From: an uncultured Butyricicoccus sp.
GTDB taxonomy: Bacteria > Bacillota > Clostridia > Oscillospirales > Butyricicoccaceae
NCBI GenBank assembly: GCA_910584935.1
Contig: CAJUDU010000006.1
Coordinates: 34,561-67,768, forward strand
Direction of reading: 5' to 3'
DNA: 33,208 nucleotides
Below are positions 1 through 8,961 of the stretch, piece after piece; position 1 is the stretch's first letter; each line of letters begins with the position of its first letter. Under the pieces are notes generated by a model, which did not search any database, had not been told where the DNA came from, and saw nothing but the letters and a program-made list of their open reading frames with translations. The position numbers and the translations under genes were made by a program.

Positions 1-402
1 CCTGAAACACATACAGCGCAAGAATCCAGTGATTCATCCGAAACGGATATAGCGCGAAAATCAGGTGATTCATCTAAAACGCGTATAGCGCAAAGTTCCA
101 ATGGTGCTTATGAAACGCATACCATGCAAAAGACTGCTGATTTATCCCAAATAGAAGATACCGCATTTCCAATAGACAGCACATCAGATGAACTGCATTT
201 GGCACAAAAACCAGTTAGCCCATTTGCACAGACAGTGCCGCAAGAATTGGCACATCCTGCGGAAATGGTTCTGCTGCAACAAAAAGAGGGACAACCTGAA
301 ACACATACAGCGCAAGAATCCAGTGATTCATCCGAAACGTATATAGCGCAAAATCCCAGTGGCGCCCCTGAAACGCATACAGCACAAAAATATATACACC
401 AG
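1..402 (+). repeat. 36-bp coding repeats with a duplicated 55-bp block
   Basis: Bases 1-55 recur at 295-349 with one mismatch (g versus t at the 46th base), 294 bp apart and in frame. Each copy is made of 36-bp units coding for 12 residues with the core ETxxAQ. Degenerate units follow at 37, 73 and 109, and at 331 and 367. The near identity of the two blocks against the divergence of the single units points to a recent duplication, and units may continue upstream of the window. Confidence 0.85.
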
Positions 403-861
403 TCAACAATATTGACATCACAGCATTTGGCGCAAAAACCTGCCCATTCCATACAGGCATTTGATACACTGCCAGATATGGCTTATCTGCCTATGCAAAT
501 GGTACCGCCGCAGGCGGAAAAAACCGATAAACCAAATGGCACAATGCAAAACCTGCCCGATTGGGCAAAACGCTTCTTACAGCAGCAGACGCCAATAAAA
601 TCAGCAGCCCCGATGGTATGGAATGTGCAGGCGGATGCCAACGGCATACCATCGCGCCCACAGCAGCAAATCCAATGGCAGGCACCTAATGCCCTCCAGC
701 AGCCCTCAAATATTGTCTATCGGGAGCAGGGGCAAAAACAACAGCAGTTAGTACAACAATCCCCTGGACTAACAGATTATGAGTTGCGGCGTACCGCAGA
801 TAAAGTTTATCATTTAATTGAAGACCGCTTGCGACGGGAATTCCGGCGCAGTGGGCGTTAA
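1..861 (+). CDS. Repeat-rich CIS-operon protein, 5' end outside window
   Basis: The reading frame is open from base 1, so the gene starts upstream; an internal ATG at 124 is not a credible start because the repeat pattern continues across it. The visible 286 residues are rich in Gln, Thr, Ser and Pro. Near the start and again at 295-402 there are 12-residue units beginning ETHTAQ, ETDIAR, KTRIAQ or ETYIAQ (36-bp units at 1, 37, 73, 109, 295, 331 and 367). The middle is low-complexity and Gln/Pro-rich. The last 30 residues form a charged, probably helical segment (ELRRTADKVYHLIEDRLRRE). From memory, proteins with a disordered body and a basic C-terminal helix of this kind are often encoded just before the LysM protein in CIS operons, but I cannot name a family. 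It could be a flexible assembly or linker protein. The position inside the operon is certain; the function is unknown. Confidence 0.75.
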   Translation, partial: PETHTAQESSDSSETDIARKSGDSSKTRIAQSSNGAYETHTMQKTADLSQIEDTAFPIDSTSDELHLAQKPVSPFAQTVPQELAHPAEMVLLQQKEGQPETHTAQESSDSSETYIAQNPSGAPETHTAQKYIHQSTILTSQHLAQKPAHSIQAFDTLPDMAYLPMQMVPPQAEKTDKPNGTMQNLPDWAKRFLQQQTPIKSAAPMVWNVQADANGIPSRPQQQIQWQAPNALQQPSNIVYREQGQKQQQLVQQSPGLTDYELRRTADKVYHLIEDRLRREFRRSGR

Positions 862-892
862 ATCCCCCACGGCAGCAGAGGAGCGTCAAAAA

Positions 893-1627
893 ATGTTTAT
901 TGGTTTGCCAAATCCAAATATGATTGCAAAACTTGAAAAAATGAGCATTACCATCCAAAATGGTAAAAAGGCAGGTAAAGTGATTTATGTGTTGTATAAC
1001 CCGGAAAGTTATCAGCAAAGCCGTCAAATTGGGATTTCCAGCCAGCCTGCCCCTTCTGCCAATATGCCTGTGGTACAGTTCAAATGGGGAACCTCTGGCA
1101 TTCTCAGTTTCCAGCTATTCTTTGATACCATGTCATCCGGGGCGGAAATTGGCGGAAAAATGACTGATAAATTGGAATTTGAAGCAAATCGTTTGCTTCC
1201 TTCCCCCGCCAAATTGGATGTGCGCAAATATACAAATCAAATTTTTGATTTGATGCTGATTGATGCGTCAACCCATACCCCGCCAATCTTAAAATTGGAA
1301 TGGGCATCGTTACAGTTTAAAGGGTATATGGTGCAGTGCAAACAGACATTTACCAAATTTAATGAAACTGGCGCGCCAGTTCGGGCAACGCTGGATTGTG
1401 TTTTCCAGGAATATATTGAACCTAAAAAAATCCCAGCCATGCAGCCCAATGAATCGCCAGATACCACCAAATACCGTACCATTATCCAAGGGGATTCTTT
1501 ATGGGCATTATCTGCCCGTGAATATGGGCAGTCAGATGAATGGCGCGCCATTGCGGACGCCAATGGGTTAAGCAATCCCAGACGGCTGCGCAATGGTGAA
1601 ATGCTGGTATTGCCTGGACTGGATTAG
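893..1627 (+). CDS. CIS tube-like protein with C-terminal LysM domain (Afp7/gp53-like)
   Basis: Baseplate-proximal structural protein of 244 aa. Residues 1-180 resemble the tube-protein fold used in CIS (the stretch VLYNPESYQQSRQIG and a later KLEW are typical of the CIS_tube family). Residues 194-241 are a LysM domain (YRTIIQGDSLWALSAREYG ... NPRRLRNGEMLVLPG). Proteins of this layout join the tail tube to the central hub. I chose the ATG at 893 because AGGAG lies about nine bases before it; the frame extends back to an ATG at 818, but that would overlap the preceding gene by 44 bp and adds a residue stretch unlike the family. It lies 31 bp after the repeat protein and 32 bp before the hub gene. 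Confidence 0.88.
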   Translation: MFIGLPNPNMIAKLEKMSITIQNGKKAGKVIYVLYNPESYQQSRQIGISSQPAPSANMPVVQFKWGTSGILSFQLFFDTMSSGAEIGGKMTDKLEFEANRLLPSPAKLDVRKYTNQIFDLMLIDASTHTPPILKLEWASLQFKGYMVQCKQTFTKFNETGAPVRATLDCVFQEYIEPKKIPAMQPNESPDTTKYRTIIQGDSLWALSAREYGQSDEWRAIADANGLSNPRRLRNGEMLVLPGLD

Positions 1628-1659
1628 CAACAAATAAAAAAGGAGGCAGGCGTAAACTT

Positions 1660-2757
1660 ATGGATAAAGGCAGCTATACTTTTGCGGCACTGGAATCCAA
1701 ATATGAAAAATTCACTGCGCCTGCGTTTGAAATCACCATTGGCAGCAAAACATTTGCCAGCAATGAACTGCCAGTGACATATTTAGAAGTGGAACAGTCT
1801 GCGGACGGCAGCGCGGGTGGCTGTACCTTCTGCATTGATGGGCAATATAATCCAGAAGGCAGCAAATGGGAAAACAATTTGGGCAGCCTGATTCAGGCTG
1901 GCGCAAAACTCACGATAAATGGTGGCTATATCCGCAAAAAAGAACTGTTTTATGGCTATATTGATGAATATACCTTTGAATATGGCGGTGAAAATGCGCC
2001 ACGTATTACCGTCACCGGCATAGATGGGCTTGGTTATTTAATGAGCCTGCGTGAACCCGTCTATGCCGGCAAGAAAAAAGTGGCGGAAATAGTGCGCGCC
2101 GCACTCAATAAAAGTGTATCCGCAGGGTTTGCTAAATGTGTCACGGTGGGCAGTTTTTCCGGGTTTGATACCCCAATCCTTAAAGAACAAGTTGATGATT
2201 GGCGATTTTTGAACCTGCTTGCACAGCGATATGGCGCCAGTTTATTTGCAGTGGATGGCGAACTTATTTTTGATGATGTTGTGGGCAGCAACAAACCCAT
2301 TATGACGCTGGCAATCGGCGCAGGATTAAGGTGTTTTACCAAACGGATATCATTAGCACATCAAGTTGGCAAGGTAGAAATCCGTGGACGTGATATCAAT
2401 CAGAAACCAGTTAAAGGCACAGCGGATGCAGTCACTACCGGTGGCAGCGGCAAATCCGCGGCACAGCTTGTGCCAGCGTTACAAAAAGCCGTTTTGCGGG
2501 AATACAGTGAATATGCCCGCACCGAAGCGGAATGCGCGCTGCTGGCACAAAACCGCCTTAATGGGCTTGCGATGGGTTTGGTTTCTGGTGAGGGCGCTTG
2601 TATTGGCATTCCCGAACTCATCCCAGGACGTTATGTGCAAATTGATGGCTTTGCCCCAGGCAGCAATGGGACTTATTTTTTAAGTAAAGTCCGTCATCGC
2701 TTTGATGCGGATGGCTATCAAACAACCTTTGAAATCAAGGGGGCAAAAACCGAATGA
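1660..2757 (+). CDS. Baseplate hub protein, phage late control gene D family
   Basis: A 365-aa protein of the gpD/gp27-like hub family, the trimeric ring that carries the spike. Seen in the sequence: an N-terminal beta domain (residues 1-100, with YLEVEQSADGSAGGCTFCIDG), a central YGYIDEYTFEYG segment and the usual VDDWRFLNLLAQRYGASLFAVDGEL motif near residues 185-210, where gpD proteins have WxFL..LAxxxGxxxxVxGxxL. The C-terminal PGRYVQIDGFAPGSNGTYFLSKVRHRFD is also typical. AGGAGG sits 13 bases before the ATG. In many eCIS the hub and spike are fused in one VgrG-like polypeptide (Afp8/Pvc8); here they are two genes, with a 4-bp ATGA overlap. Confidence 0.9.
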   Translation: MDKGSYTFAALESKYEKFTAPAFEITIGSKTFASNELPVTYLEVEQSADGSAGGCTFCIDGQYNPEGSKWENNLGSLIQAGAKLTINGGYIRKKELFYGYIDEYTFEYGGENAPRITVTGIDGLGYLMSLREPVYAGKKKVAEIVRAALNKSVSAGFAKCVTVGSFSGFDTPILKEQVDDWRFLNLLAQRYGASLFAVDGELIFDDVVGSNKPIMTLAIGAGLRCFTKRISLAHQVGKVEIRGRDINQKPVKGTADAVTTGGSGKSAAQLVPALQKAVLREYSEYARTEAECALLAQNRLNGLAMGLVSGEGACIGIPELIPGRYVQIDGFAPGSNGTYFLSKVRHRFDADGYQTTFEIKGAKTE

Positions 2758-3533
2758 GTGTCATTGACCAACTGAATGCGCTGGAAGGCGGTATGCCAGA
2801 CCGGCGTGAAATGAACCGCGGCGGCGTGAGCCTGGCACGCATTACCAACGTCACTGACCCGGATAAATTCAACCGGGTAAAATGCCTGCCGGTTGGTTCG
2901 GAAAATGCCGAGGAAACCGACTGGTGTTATGTGATGGCGCCAAATGGCGGCGCTTCTTATGGCATATTCTGGTTCCCGCGGGTGGACGATTTGGTGGTCA
3001 TTGCCTATCTTGATGATGACCCACATCGCCCCTTAGTGCTTGGCGCATTGTGGACAACTGAATCCACACCGCCATACCCTATTGAAGATGGCAAAGTGCA
3101 ACAGTATGCACTGCGTACCCCCGCTGGCATGGAACTGCTCATGCACGATGAGGAAAACAAAAATAAAGTCACACTCACCATGCCTTCCGGTACCATACTT
3201 GTGCTGGATGATGAAAATGAACAAATCAATTTGCAGGATAAAGACGGCGAAAACGCACTGCAAATGGATTTAAAGGGCGGCAATATCACACTGAAAGCCA
3301 AAACCAAACTGGCGCTTTCCGCAGGGGATACAACCATTACCTTGGAAAGCAGCGGCAACATTGCCGCAAAGGGCAGCAATAAACTATCTGCTGAAGGCGC
3401 AACCGTTGCGGTCAAAGCATCTGCCAAACTCGCCATGCAGGGAGCAAGCGCGGAAATGAAAGCCGATACAACACTGGATTTAAACGCCTCAGGCCCAGCC
3501 ACCCTCAAAGGCGCAATGGTGAAAATCAATTAG
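2754..3533 (+). CDS. Central spike protein, gp5/VgrG OB-fold with C-terminal beta-helix
   Basis: 259 aa. Residues about 20-105 form the gp5-type OB domain (GGVSLARITNVTDPDKFNRV, GIFWFPRVDDLVVIAYLDDD, HRPLVLGAL). After residue 120 the protein turns into short alternating beta repeats (GTILVLDDENEQINLQD, GGNITLKAKTKLALSAGDTTI, GNIAAKGSNKLSAEGATV) that should form the triple-stranded needle. The PAAR-like protein encoded at 19238 is the expected cap on its tip. No extra enzymatic or toxin domain follows the needle, so this is not an evolved VgrG. Its start codon overlaps the stop of the hub gene, consistent with coupled translation of two partners that bind directly. Confidence 0.92.
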   Translation: MSVIDQLNALEGGMPDRREMNRGGVSLARITNVTDPDKFNRVKCLPVGSENAEETDWCYVMAPNGGASYGIFWFPRVDDLVVIAYLDDDPHRPLVLGALWTTESTPPYPIEDGKVQQYALRTPAGMELLMHDEENKNKVTLTMPSGTILVLDDENEQINLQDKDGENALQMDLKGGNITLKAKTKLALSAGDTTITLESSGNIAAKGSNKLSAEGATVAVKASAKLAMQGASAEMKADTTLDLNASGPATLKGAMVKIN

Positions 3534-3551
3534 CCCCATATCCGGATGGGG
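3534..3551 (+). other. Intercistronic hairpin between spike and gp25 genes
   Basis: CCCCAT and ATGGGG form a six-base-pair stem directly after the spike stop codon. There is no T tract, and a good RBS (AAGGAG) follows before the gp25 start, so it is more likely an mRNA stability or processing element than a terminator. Confidence 0.45.
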
Positions 3552-3575
3552 TAGGATAAAAGGAGTCACACAGGC

Positions 3576-3995
3576 ATGAATGGCAAGGAATTTTTAGGGC
3601 GCGGATTGAAATTCCCGCTTCAGGTTGACCCGCGTACAGGCAAGTTTACCATGTCCAGCCAAGAGGAAGATATTCGGGAAGCCATTGGCATTATCCTGAA
3701 CACAACCCGTGGCGAACGTGTGATGCGCCCGGAATTTGGCTCTCATATCATCCAGTATACATTTGCGGCAGCTTCTAATTCCATGATGCAGGGCATTGCT
3801 TATGAAGTGCGGGAACAACTCTTATTTCAAGAACCGCGCATTACCGATGTCCAGGTGCAGTGTCATGAAGTAAGTCAGCATACCGGCGCTGTTGTGGTAG
3901 AGGTCAGTTATACCGTGCGCAGCACCAACAACCGTTATAACCATGTTTATCCATTCTATATGACCGAAGGTGCGGAAGGGGGTGGAGCTGAATGA
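3576..3995 (+). CDS. Baseplate wedge protein, gp25/GPW family
   Basis: 139 aa, the normal length for the family. It carries the expected N-terminal GRGLKFPLQVDPRTGKF, the central EEDIREAIGIILNTTRGERVMRPEFGSHI (gp25 proteins have I..IL.T..GER..RP.FG) and the C-terminal region ITDVQVQCHEV...VEVSYTVRSTNNRYNHVYPFY. gp25 is the small wedge protein that nucleates sheath assembly at the baseplate and touches the J proteins. AAGGAG precedes the ATG, and its stop overlaps the next gene by 4 bp. Confidence 0.93.
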   Translation: MNGKEFLGRGLKFPLQVDPRTGKFTMSSQEEDIREAIGIILNTTRGERVMRPEFGSHIIQYTFAAASNSMMQGIAYEVREQLLFQEPRITDVQVQCHEVSQHTGAVVVEVSYTVRSTNNRYNHVYPFYMTEGAEGGGAE

Positions 3996-6877
3996 AACCG
4001 CCAGTATTAGACCCCCGCACATTGGCTGCACTGCGGCAGCAGGTGGCAGCGCTTGCGGCAGCATATACCCCCGAATGGCGGTTTGAAGGCACAGAAGATG
4101 ACCCAGGGGCAGCGATTGCTGAACTTTTTTGCCAGATGATGGAGCAGGCAGTTGATCGGTTTAATTCCGTGCCGGATAATCTATTTGCCCATTTCCTGGA
4201 TATGATAGGGTTTCGTCTGCCCGCGCCTTGCCCAGCTTCCGGCATTCTACAATTTACGGTGCATGAAACGGTTGCCCATCCTGTACCCGTTCCAGCGGCA
4301 ACCCAAGCCTTTACACCTGACAGCCAGGGGGATAATATTGTATATGAAACTGAACGCGCTATCGAAGCAACTCCCGCGCAGCTTTTGGATATTTATTATG
4401 CCGACAGCACAACCGATTGGATTGAAAAACTGGATATGGCACAGCCACAGGCGTTTTTTGCCCCGCAGGGGCAAAATCTGCAAAACCATCGGTTTTGGTT
4501 ATGCCAGCCCGATGTTTTGCGGTTGACAGGCGGCTGCACCATAGAACTTGAACTGCGGCAGCAGGCACGGCATTTGGAAACGCAGTCTGCCGCATACTTT
4601 GCAAAACAGGTTTGGACATATTTTAGTGGCGGCAAAGAAATCCCATTTGACAAAGTAGAAGCCCAAAATGGACGGCTGCTGCTGGAAAAAAATACGCCGG
4701 ATGCACTGGAACCCGATGAAACAGGCAATTTCTGTATTGCCTGTGCGGGGCAGCCGGAAGCCGCCCTGTATTTATCAGGCGTACGCCTGCGCAGCAGCCC
4801 CATTGGGCGATGCCCAGCAGATGCTGTATTTGCAGGCGATTTGCCAATAGACCTATCCGAAGGCGGCTACTGCTTTGGCAGGCGCCCCGCGCCATATGGG
4901 CTGTTTTACATCCGGTCGGATGTAACGCTTGCCAAGCGCGGCGCGCTGGCAAACCTGCGGCTGGAAATTGCACCCATTGCCGATGCGCCGTCCGAACAAC
5001 CTTTGCAGTATAATTTTACGCAAGCGATTATTGATAAACGGGAAGCTGTGGCGCAAAAACCCGATGATGTTTACATATCCGCTGTGGTTTGGGAATATTT
5101 TAATGGGTCAGGCTGGCGGCAGCTTGCCGTCACCGGTGACCGCAACCCATTTTCCTGCAAGCGGGACGGCGCTTTAGAACTGCGGTTCACTGTGCCGGAT
5201 GATTTGATGGAAACCGAAGTCAATGCCCAAATGGGTTATTATATCCGGGCACGCATTGCCGAGGTGGAAAATCAGTTTTCCGTTTATCCGCGCTGGATTC
5301 TCCCGCTGGTTAAAGCGGTTAGTTTCAGTTGGAACTATGAGCAGCCAATACCAGTGCAGTGCTGTGGCGCGGAAAATAATGGCAGTCGCATACAGGCGGA
5401 TGGTAATGCCACTGATTTATATTTACCCGCCTTGGTGCCGATGGAACCCGCGCCCCGCGCCATGTATTTCCGGTTTGACCGTTCGCCCCATGCCATGCCG
5501 TTATCATTGCTGTTTGAAGTTATTGGGCGGGTGCCGCGTACCGATAAACTGGTTTGGCAAGCCTATACCGGCAAAAAGTTTGAACCTGCTGCCAGTGTGG
5601 ACGGTACAGGCAACTTGCACCATACCGGACAAGTGCTTTTATATCTGCCAGATTCCTTGCCGTATGCGGAATTTTTTGGGCAGGGCGGTTATTGGCTGCG
5701 TGTCAGCCGCAGTTCTTATTTTGAAATGTCTGCGCCCCGTGTGGCTACAGTGCGGCTGAATACGGTTGCGGCGCGCCAGGTGCGCGCCGAAGAACCGCTG
5801 TATTTTAACACCTTGCCATATGAAGCGGATAAAACCATTCAGCTTTTAGCCGCACCTGTGGTATCTTGTGCGGTATGGGTTGATGAAGCAGGGGCATTGC
5901 CGCTGGCAGATGCCCAAGCGCTTGCCGAAACCGACCCACAAAATGTCACCCTGCTGTGGGAGGAAAATCAGCTTGCCCATGCGTGGGTTCGCTGGCAGGC
6001 AGTGGAAAACCTTGCGCTGGCAGCGCCTGAGCAGCGCGCTTATGTGTTGGAACCACAAACCGGCGTGCTCCGGTTTGGCAATGGGCAATGCGGGCGGGTA
6101 CCGCCCGCTGGTGATGGCGTTATCCGCGTGGAATATGCCAGCGGCGGCGGCACACGCGGCAATGTGCCTGCTGGAAAGGTGGATGCTTTGGTGGGTTCAC
6201 TGCCACGCATCAGCAGTGTGGTGAATATCACACCGATGGGCGGCGGCACTGATGGTTTGCCGCGCCAGCGTATGGAAGCCATCGGCAACCGCAGGTTGCG
6301 CCACCGTTGGCGCGCCGCAGGCGCGCAGGATTTTGAAGAACTTATCCTCGAAGCGTTCCCACAAGTGCTGCATGTGCGTTGTTTTTCCGGCAGAGACAGG
6401 CAGGGCAGTCCAGCGGCAGGTCATGTCACTGTGGTGGTGGATACCACTGGCGGCAGCCATACCACAGAAGAACTTTGCAGGCGGGTTTATGAATTTTTAG
6501 CGGCGCGGTGTATTTGCTGCTTGGCAGCAGAAAACCGGCTGCATATTTGCCCAGCCGCAGTGCTGACCGTCAGCACCCGGATTTCAGTCACACTGGATGA
6601 TTTGGACTATGCCGCCGAAGTGCAGCGCGAAATCATCCGGCAGGTGGAATTATTAATCCAAGATGTTTGGCAGCACCGGCAGATTGGCAGTCAAATTCGG
6701 ATGGATGAATTATGGCGCACTGTGCGGGATACCCCAGGCGTTGCTGTAATTGATCAGATTTTAGCTGAGGGCGCTTATGATAAAGAAGGTCAGCCAGGAC
6801 TGATTCCGCTGGAAGAAGGGACAGATTTCCCATATGCTGTGGTACAAAACGGCATACATCAGGTGCGGGTGAAATAA
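3992..6877 (+). CDS. Large baseplate J/gp6-like wedge protein (Afp11-like)
   Basis: 961 aa. The N-terminus has the family signature EDDPGAAIAELFCQMMEQAVDRFNSVPDNL and FLDMIGFRLPAPCPA. Residues roughly 100-680 are a long insert of beta-rich domains. The J domain follows, with RFGNGQCGRVPPAGDGVIRVEY, GGGTRGNVPAGKVDAL and the helical AAGAQDFEELILEAFPQVLHVRCF, then a C-terminal lobe with TRISVTLDDLDYAAEVQREI. Such proteins form the wedge ring around the hub. It pairs with the 680-aa paralogue encoded next, which has the same DPG and FGNGQ signatures. Both are needed in related eCIS as the gp6- and gp7-like pair. Confidence 0.9.
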   Translation: MKPPVLDPRTLAALRQQVAALAAAYTPEWRFEGTEDDPGAAIAELFCQMMEQAVDRFNSVPDNLFAHFLDMIGFRLPAPCPASGILQFTVHETVAHPVPVPAATQAFTPDSQGDNIVYETERAIEATPAQLLDIYYADSTTDWIEKLDMAQPQAFFAPQGQNLQNHRFWLCQPDVLRLTGGCTIELELRQQARHLETQSAAYFAKQVWTYFSGGKEIPFDKVEAQNGRLLLEKNTPDALEPDETGNFCIACAGQPEAALYLSGVRLRSSPIGRCPADAVFAGDLPIDLSEGGYCFGRRPAPYGLFYIRSDVTLAKRGALANLRLEIAPIADAPSEQPLQYNFTQAIIDKREAVAQKPDDVYISAVVWEYFNGSGWRQLAVTGDRNPFSCKRDGALELRFTVPDDLMETEVNAQMGYYIRARIAEVENQFSVYPRWILPLVKAVSFSWNYEQPIPVQCCGAENNGSRIQADGNATDLYLPALVPMEPAPRAMYFRFDRSPHAMPLSLLFEVIGRVPRTDKLVWQAYTGKKFEPAASVDGTGNLHHTGQVLLYLPDSLPYAEFFGQGGYWLRVSRSSYFEMSAPRVATVRLNTVAARQVRAEEPLYFNTLPYEADKTIQLLAAPVVSCAVWVDEAGALPLADAQALAETDPQNVTLLWEENQLAHAWVRWQAVENLALAAPEQRAYVLEPQTGVLRFGNGQCGRVPPAGDGVIRVEYASGGGTRGNVPAGKVDALVGSLPRISSVVNITPMGGGTDGLPRQRMEAIGNRRLRHRWRAAGAQDFEELILEAFPQVLHVRCFSGRDRQGSPAAGHVTVVVDTTGGSHTTEELCRRVYEFLAARCICCLAAENRLHICPAAVLTVSTRISVTLDDLDYAAEVQREIIRQVELLIQDVWQHRQIGSQIRMDELWRTVRDTPGVAVIDQILAEGAYDKEGQPGLIPLEEGTDFPYAVVQNGIHQVRVK

Positions 6878-6901
6878 AACAGGAAGGAGGGGGAATGCCC
6901 C

Positions 6902-8944
6902 ATGCTTGGCATGAGAAAACTGGATGACCAGCGATTTGATACCATTGTACAGCAAGCGGTCAGCCGTTTGCCATGGTTGTGTCCGGAATGGACAGACCAT
7001 AATGCGCATGACCCAGGGATTACGCTCCTTGAGCTAATGGCATGGTATAAAGAGATGCTGCAATATCAAATGGACAAGCTCACACCATCGCTGGAACGCA
7101 GGCTGCTTGCCCTTGCAGGGGCGGAACCTCTACCGGCAAAAGCAGCGGTTTGCGCCTTGGAAGACACGATGGGACAGCCACGCCCACGGCTGTCCCGGCT
7201 GGAAAACCAGCAGGGCATTTGTTTTGAACTGGCGGAGCCGATTGGCATACGTCATATGACGTTAAAACGCGTCATGGTTGGACAGCCTGGGCAGTATACC
7301 AATGCGGATGGACTGCTAAGCGGCAATTTGGAACTTTGCCCCTTTGCATTTGGCGGGCAGGTTGGCAGTGAATTGCGGCTTGGGTTTTCAGGCACGCCAA
7401 AAGAAGATATTCGGTTATGGTTTGAGGTGGTGCCACCTACGGGTGTGCCGCGCAATCCATTTGCGCCGGGGCAGCCGCCCCCGCGCGATATTGCGTGGGC
7501 ATGGCAGGGCACCGGGCAGGTGCAGCCCCTTGCCGATGCTACCCATGCGCTTAGCAGCAGTGGTTATATCACGCTGCCCGCAGGCGGAATACCCGATGAA
7601 GATGGGTTATATTGGCTTTGCCTGCGGCTGGCACGCGCAGGCTGTGAGGAACAGCCGCGTTTATCCAACATATCCGATTGCCGTTATCAGGCGGTGCAGC
7701 AGCAAACCCGTGCCAAAAGCCATCGGTTTCAGGTAGGTGCCGGCATGGCAGAAATCATACTGGATGACGCCCTTGCCGCCCAAGCGGAACTTGCTATATT
7801 CCTGCGCACCGCCCAAGGCTGGGCGCAGTGCAGCCAATATAAAGCAGTATTTTTGCCGCAAAAAGGACGTGTTATCCAGGTGGATGCTGGGCAAGCAGCA
7901 CAGGATGGGCAGCCAAACTGTATGGTGGTTTGTTTAGACCCAGTGCATTTACAGGGACTGTTATTTGATACCATTGGGCGTCCGCATGAAGGGTTATATT
8001 TGGCGGCACAAGGGCGGCAAGTGCTGCATTTGACCCTGTTATGTGATACCTTGGGGCGGGATGGCGCCATCCGTCCCGCATTATGGCGTCGTGTGGATGA
8101 TTTATATGCCTGTGGTCCACGTGACCATGTGTTTACTTATGATGCGGCGCGGGAAACCATTCATTTTGGCAATGGGCAATATGGTGCGGTGCCAGTGCCG
8201 GGCAAAGGTTCTGTGTTGGTAGCAGAATTGGTATTATCTGCGTGCGGGGCAGGTAATGTGCCTGCCGGGGCAGGGTTGCGCTTTGCCGCGGATGGCGAAG
8301 CCATCCATAATACCGCCGCCGCAGGCGGGCGGGATGCGGAAAGCAACCTTTCCGCCCGTGGGCGGCTGCTGCGGATAATTCAGCAGACAGGCAAATGCCT
8401 ATCCGCTGCCGATTATGAAGCGCAGGCTTGCCACACGCCTGGCTTGCGGGTGGCGGCAGCAAAAGCCCTGCCGGGCTATGACCCGGCGGCGCCTGCTGGC
8501 GCCCACCGCCCCGCACAGGTCGCTGTGGTGGTGCTGCCCGATGCCGGGCAGCCCTGCCCCCTGCCGGACAGCCGCTTTTTAGCGGCTGTCCAGCGGCAGC
8601 TTGACCATTGCCGTACAGTTGGCATACAGGTGCAGGCTGTGCCGCCGCGTTATGTGCAGTTTACCATTACGCTGCACTTGCGGGCATCTGCCCGCCTGGA
8701 TGGAGCGCAGGTTGCCCAGCGGCTGGAAGCCGCTGGCTTATCCCGCACCAGTATCGGTGCGCCGGTTTGCCGCGGTGATATCGCCGCGTGCATCCAGCAT
8801 TTGCCGGGTGTTTTGGAAATCCGGCAGCTCGCGCTGCATGGCAGCGGCAATGGCATATATATGGAAGCTTCTGGGAATTTACAAATCCCGCCGGACTGCA
8901 TTGCTGTGCTGGAACGGCTGGATTTTACCTGTGACCGAGTATAA
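6902..8944 (+). CDS. Second baseplate J-like assembly protein (Afp12-like)
   Basis: 680 aa. The N-terminal PEWTDHNAHDPGITLLELMAWYKEMLQYQMDKL is the hallmark of putative baseplate assembly proteins in CIS. A beta-rich middle is followed by HFGNGQYGAVPVPGKGSVLVAEL, GAGNVPAGAGLRF and the helix LSAADYEAQACHTPGLRVAAAKALPGY. It is a shorter relative of the 961-aa protein before it. AGGAAGGAGGG stands before the ATG and the gap to the upstream gene is 24 bp. The C-terminal part is unusually rich in GC and Ala/Pro compared with the rest of the operon. Confidence 0.88.
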   Translation: MLGMRKLDDQRFDTIVQQAVSRLPWLCPEWTDHNAHDPGITLLELMAWYKEMLQYQMDKLTPSLERRLLALAGAEPLPAKAAVCALEDTMGQPRPRLSRLENQQGICFELAEPIGIRHMTLKRVMVGQPGQYTNADGLLSGNLELCPFAFGGQVGSELRLGFSGTPKEDIRLWFEVVPPTGVPRNPFAPGQPPPRDIAWAWQGTGQVQPLADATHALSSSGYITLPAGGIPDEDGLYWLCLRLARAGCEEQPRLSNISDCRYQAVQQQTRAKSHRFQVGAGMAEIILDDALAAQAELAIFLRTAQGWAQCSQYKAVFLPQKGRVIQVDAGQAAQDGQPNCMVVCLDPVHLQGLLFDTIGRPHEGLYLAAQGRQVLHLTLLCDTLGRDGAIRPALWRRVDDLYACGPRDHVFTYDAARETIHFGNGQYGAVPVPGKGSVLVAELVLSACGAGNVPAGAGLRFAADGEAIHNTAAAGGRDAESNLSARGRLLRIIQQTGKCLSAADYEAQACHTPGLRVAAAKALPGYDPAAPAGAHRPAQVAVVVLPDAGQPCPLPDSRFLAAVQRQLDHCRTVGIQVQAVPPRYVQFTITLHLRASARLDGAQVAQRLEAAGLSRTSIGAPVCRGDIAACIQHLPGVLEIRQLALHGSGNGIYMEASGNLQIPPDCIAVLERLDFTCDRV

Positions 8945-8961
8945 GGGGAAGGAGGCTGCTT

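Noticed and set aside
1..402. CRISPR-like array
   Set aside because: The 36-bp periodicity lies in frame within a coding region and units follow one another without spacers.
108..452. Minus-strand frame of 114 aa with many Cys residues over the repeat gene
   Set aside because: The Cys pattern is the antisense of the GCG-CAA and ACA repeat codons; the plus-strand frame is open to the window edge and fits the operon.
3005..3529. A 174-aa open frame on the minus strand, opposite the spike gene
   Set aside because: It is Ser/Ala-rich from reading the repeat codons of the spike backwards, has no RBS, and the spike gene is certain.
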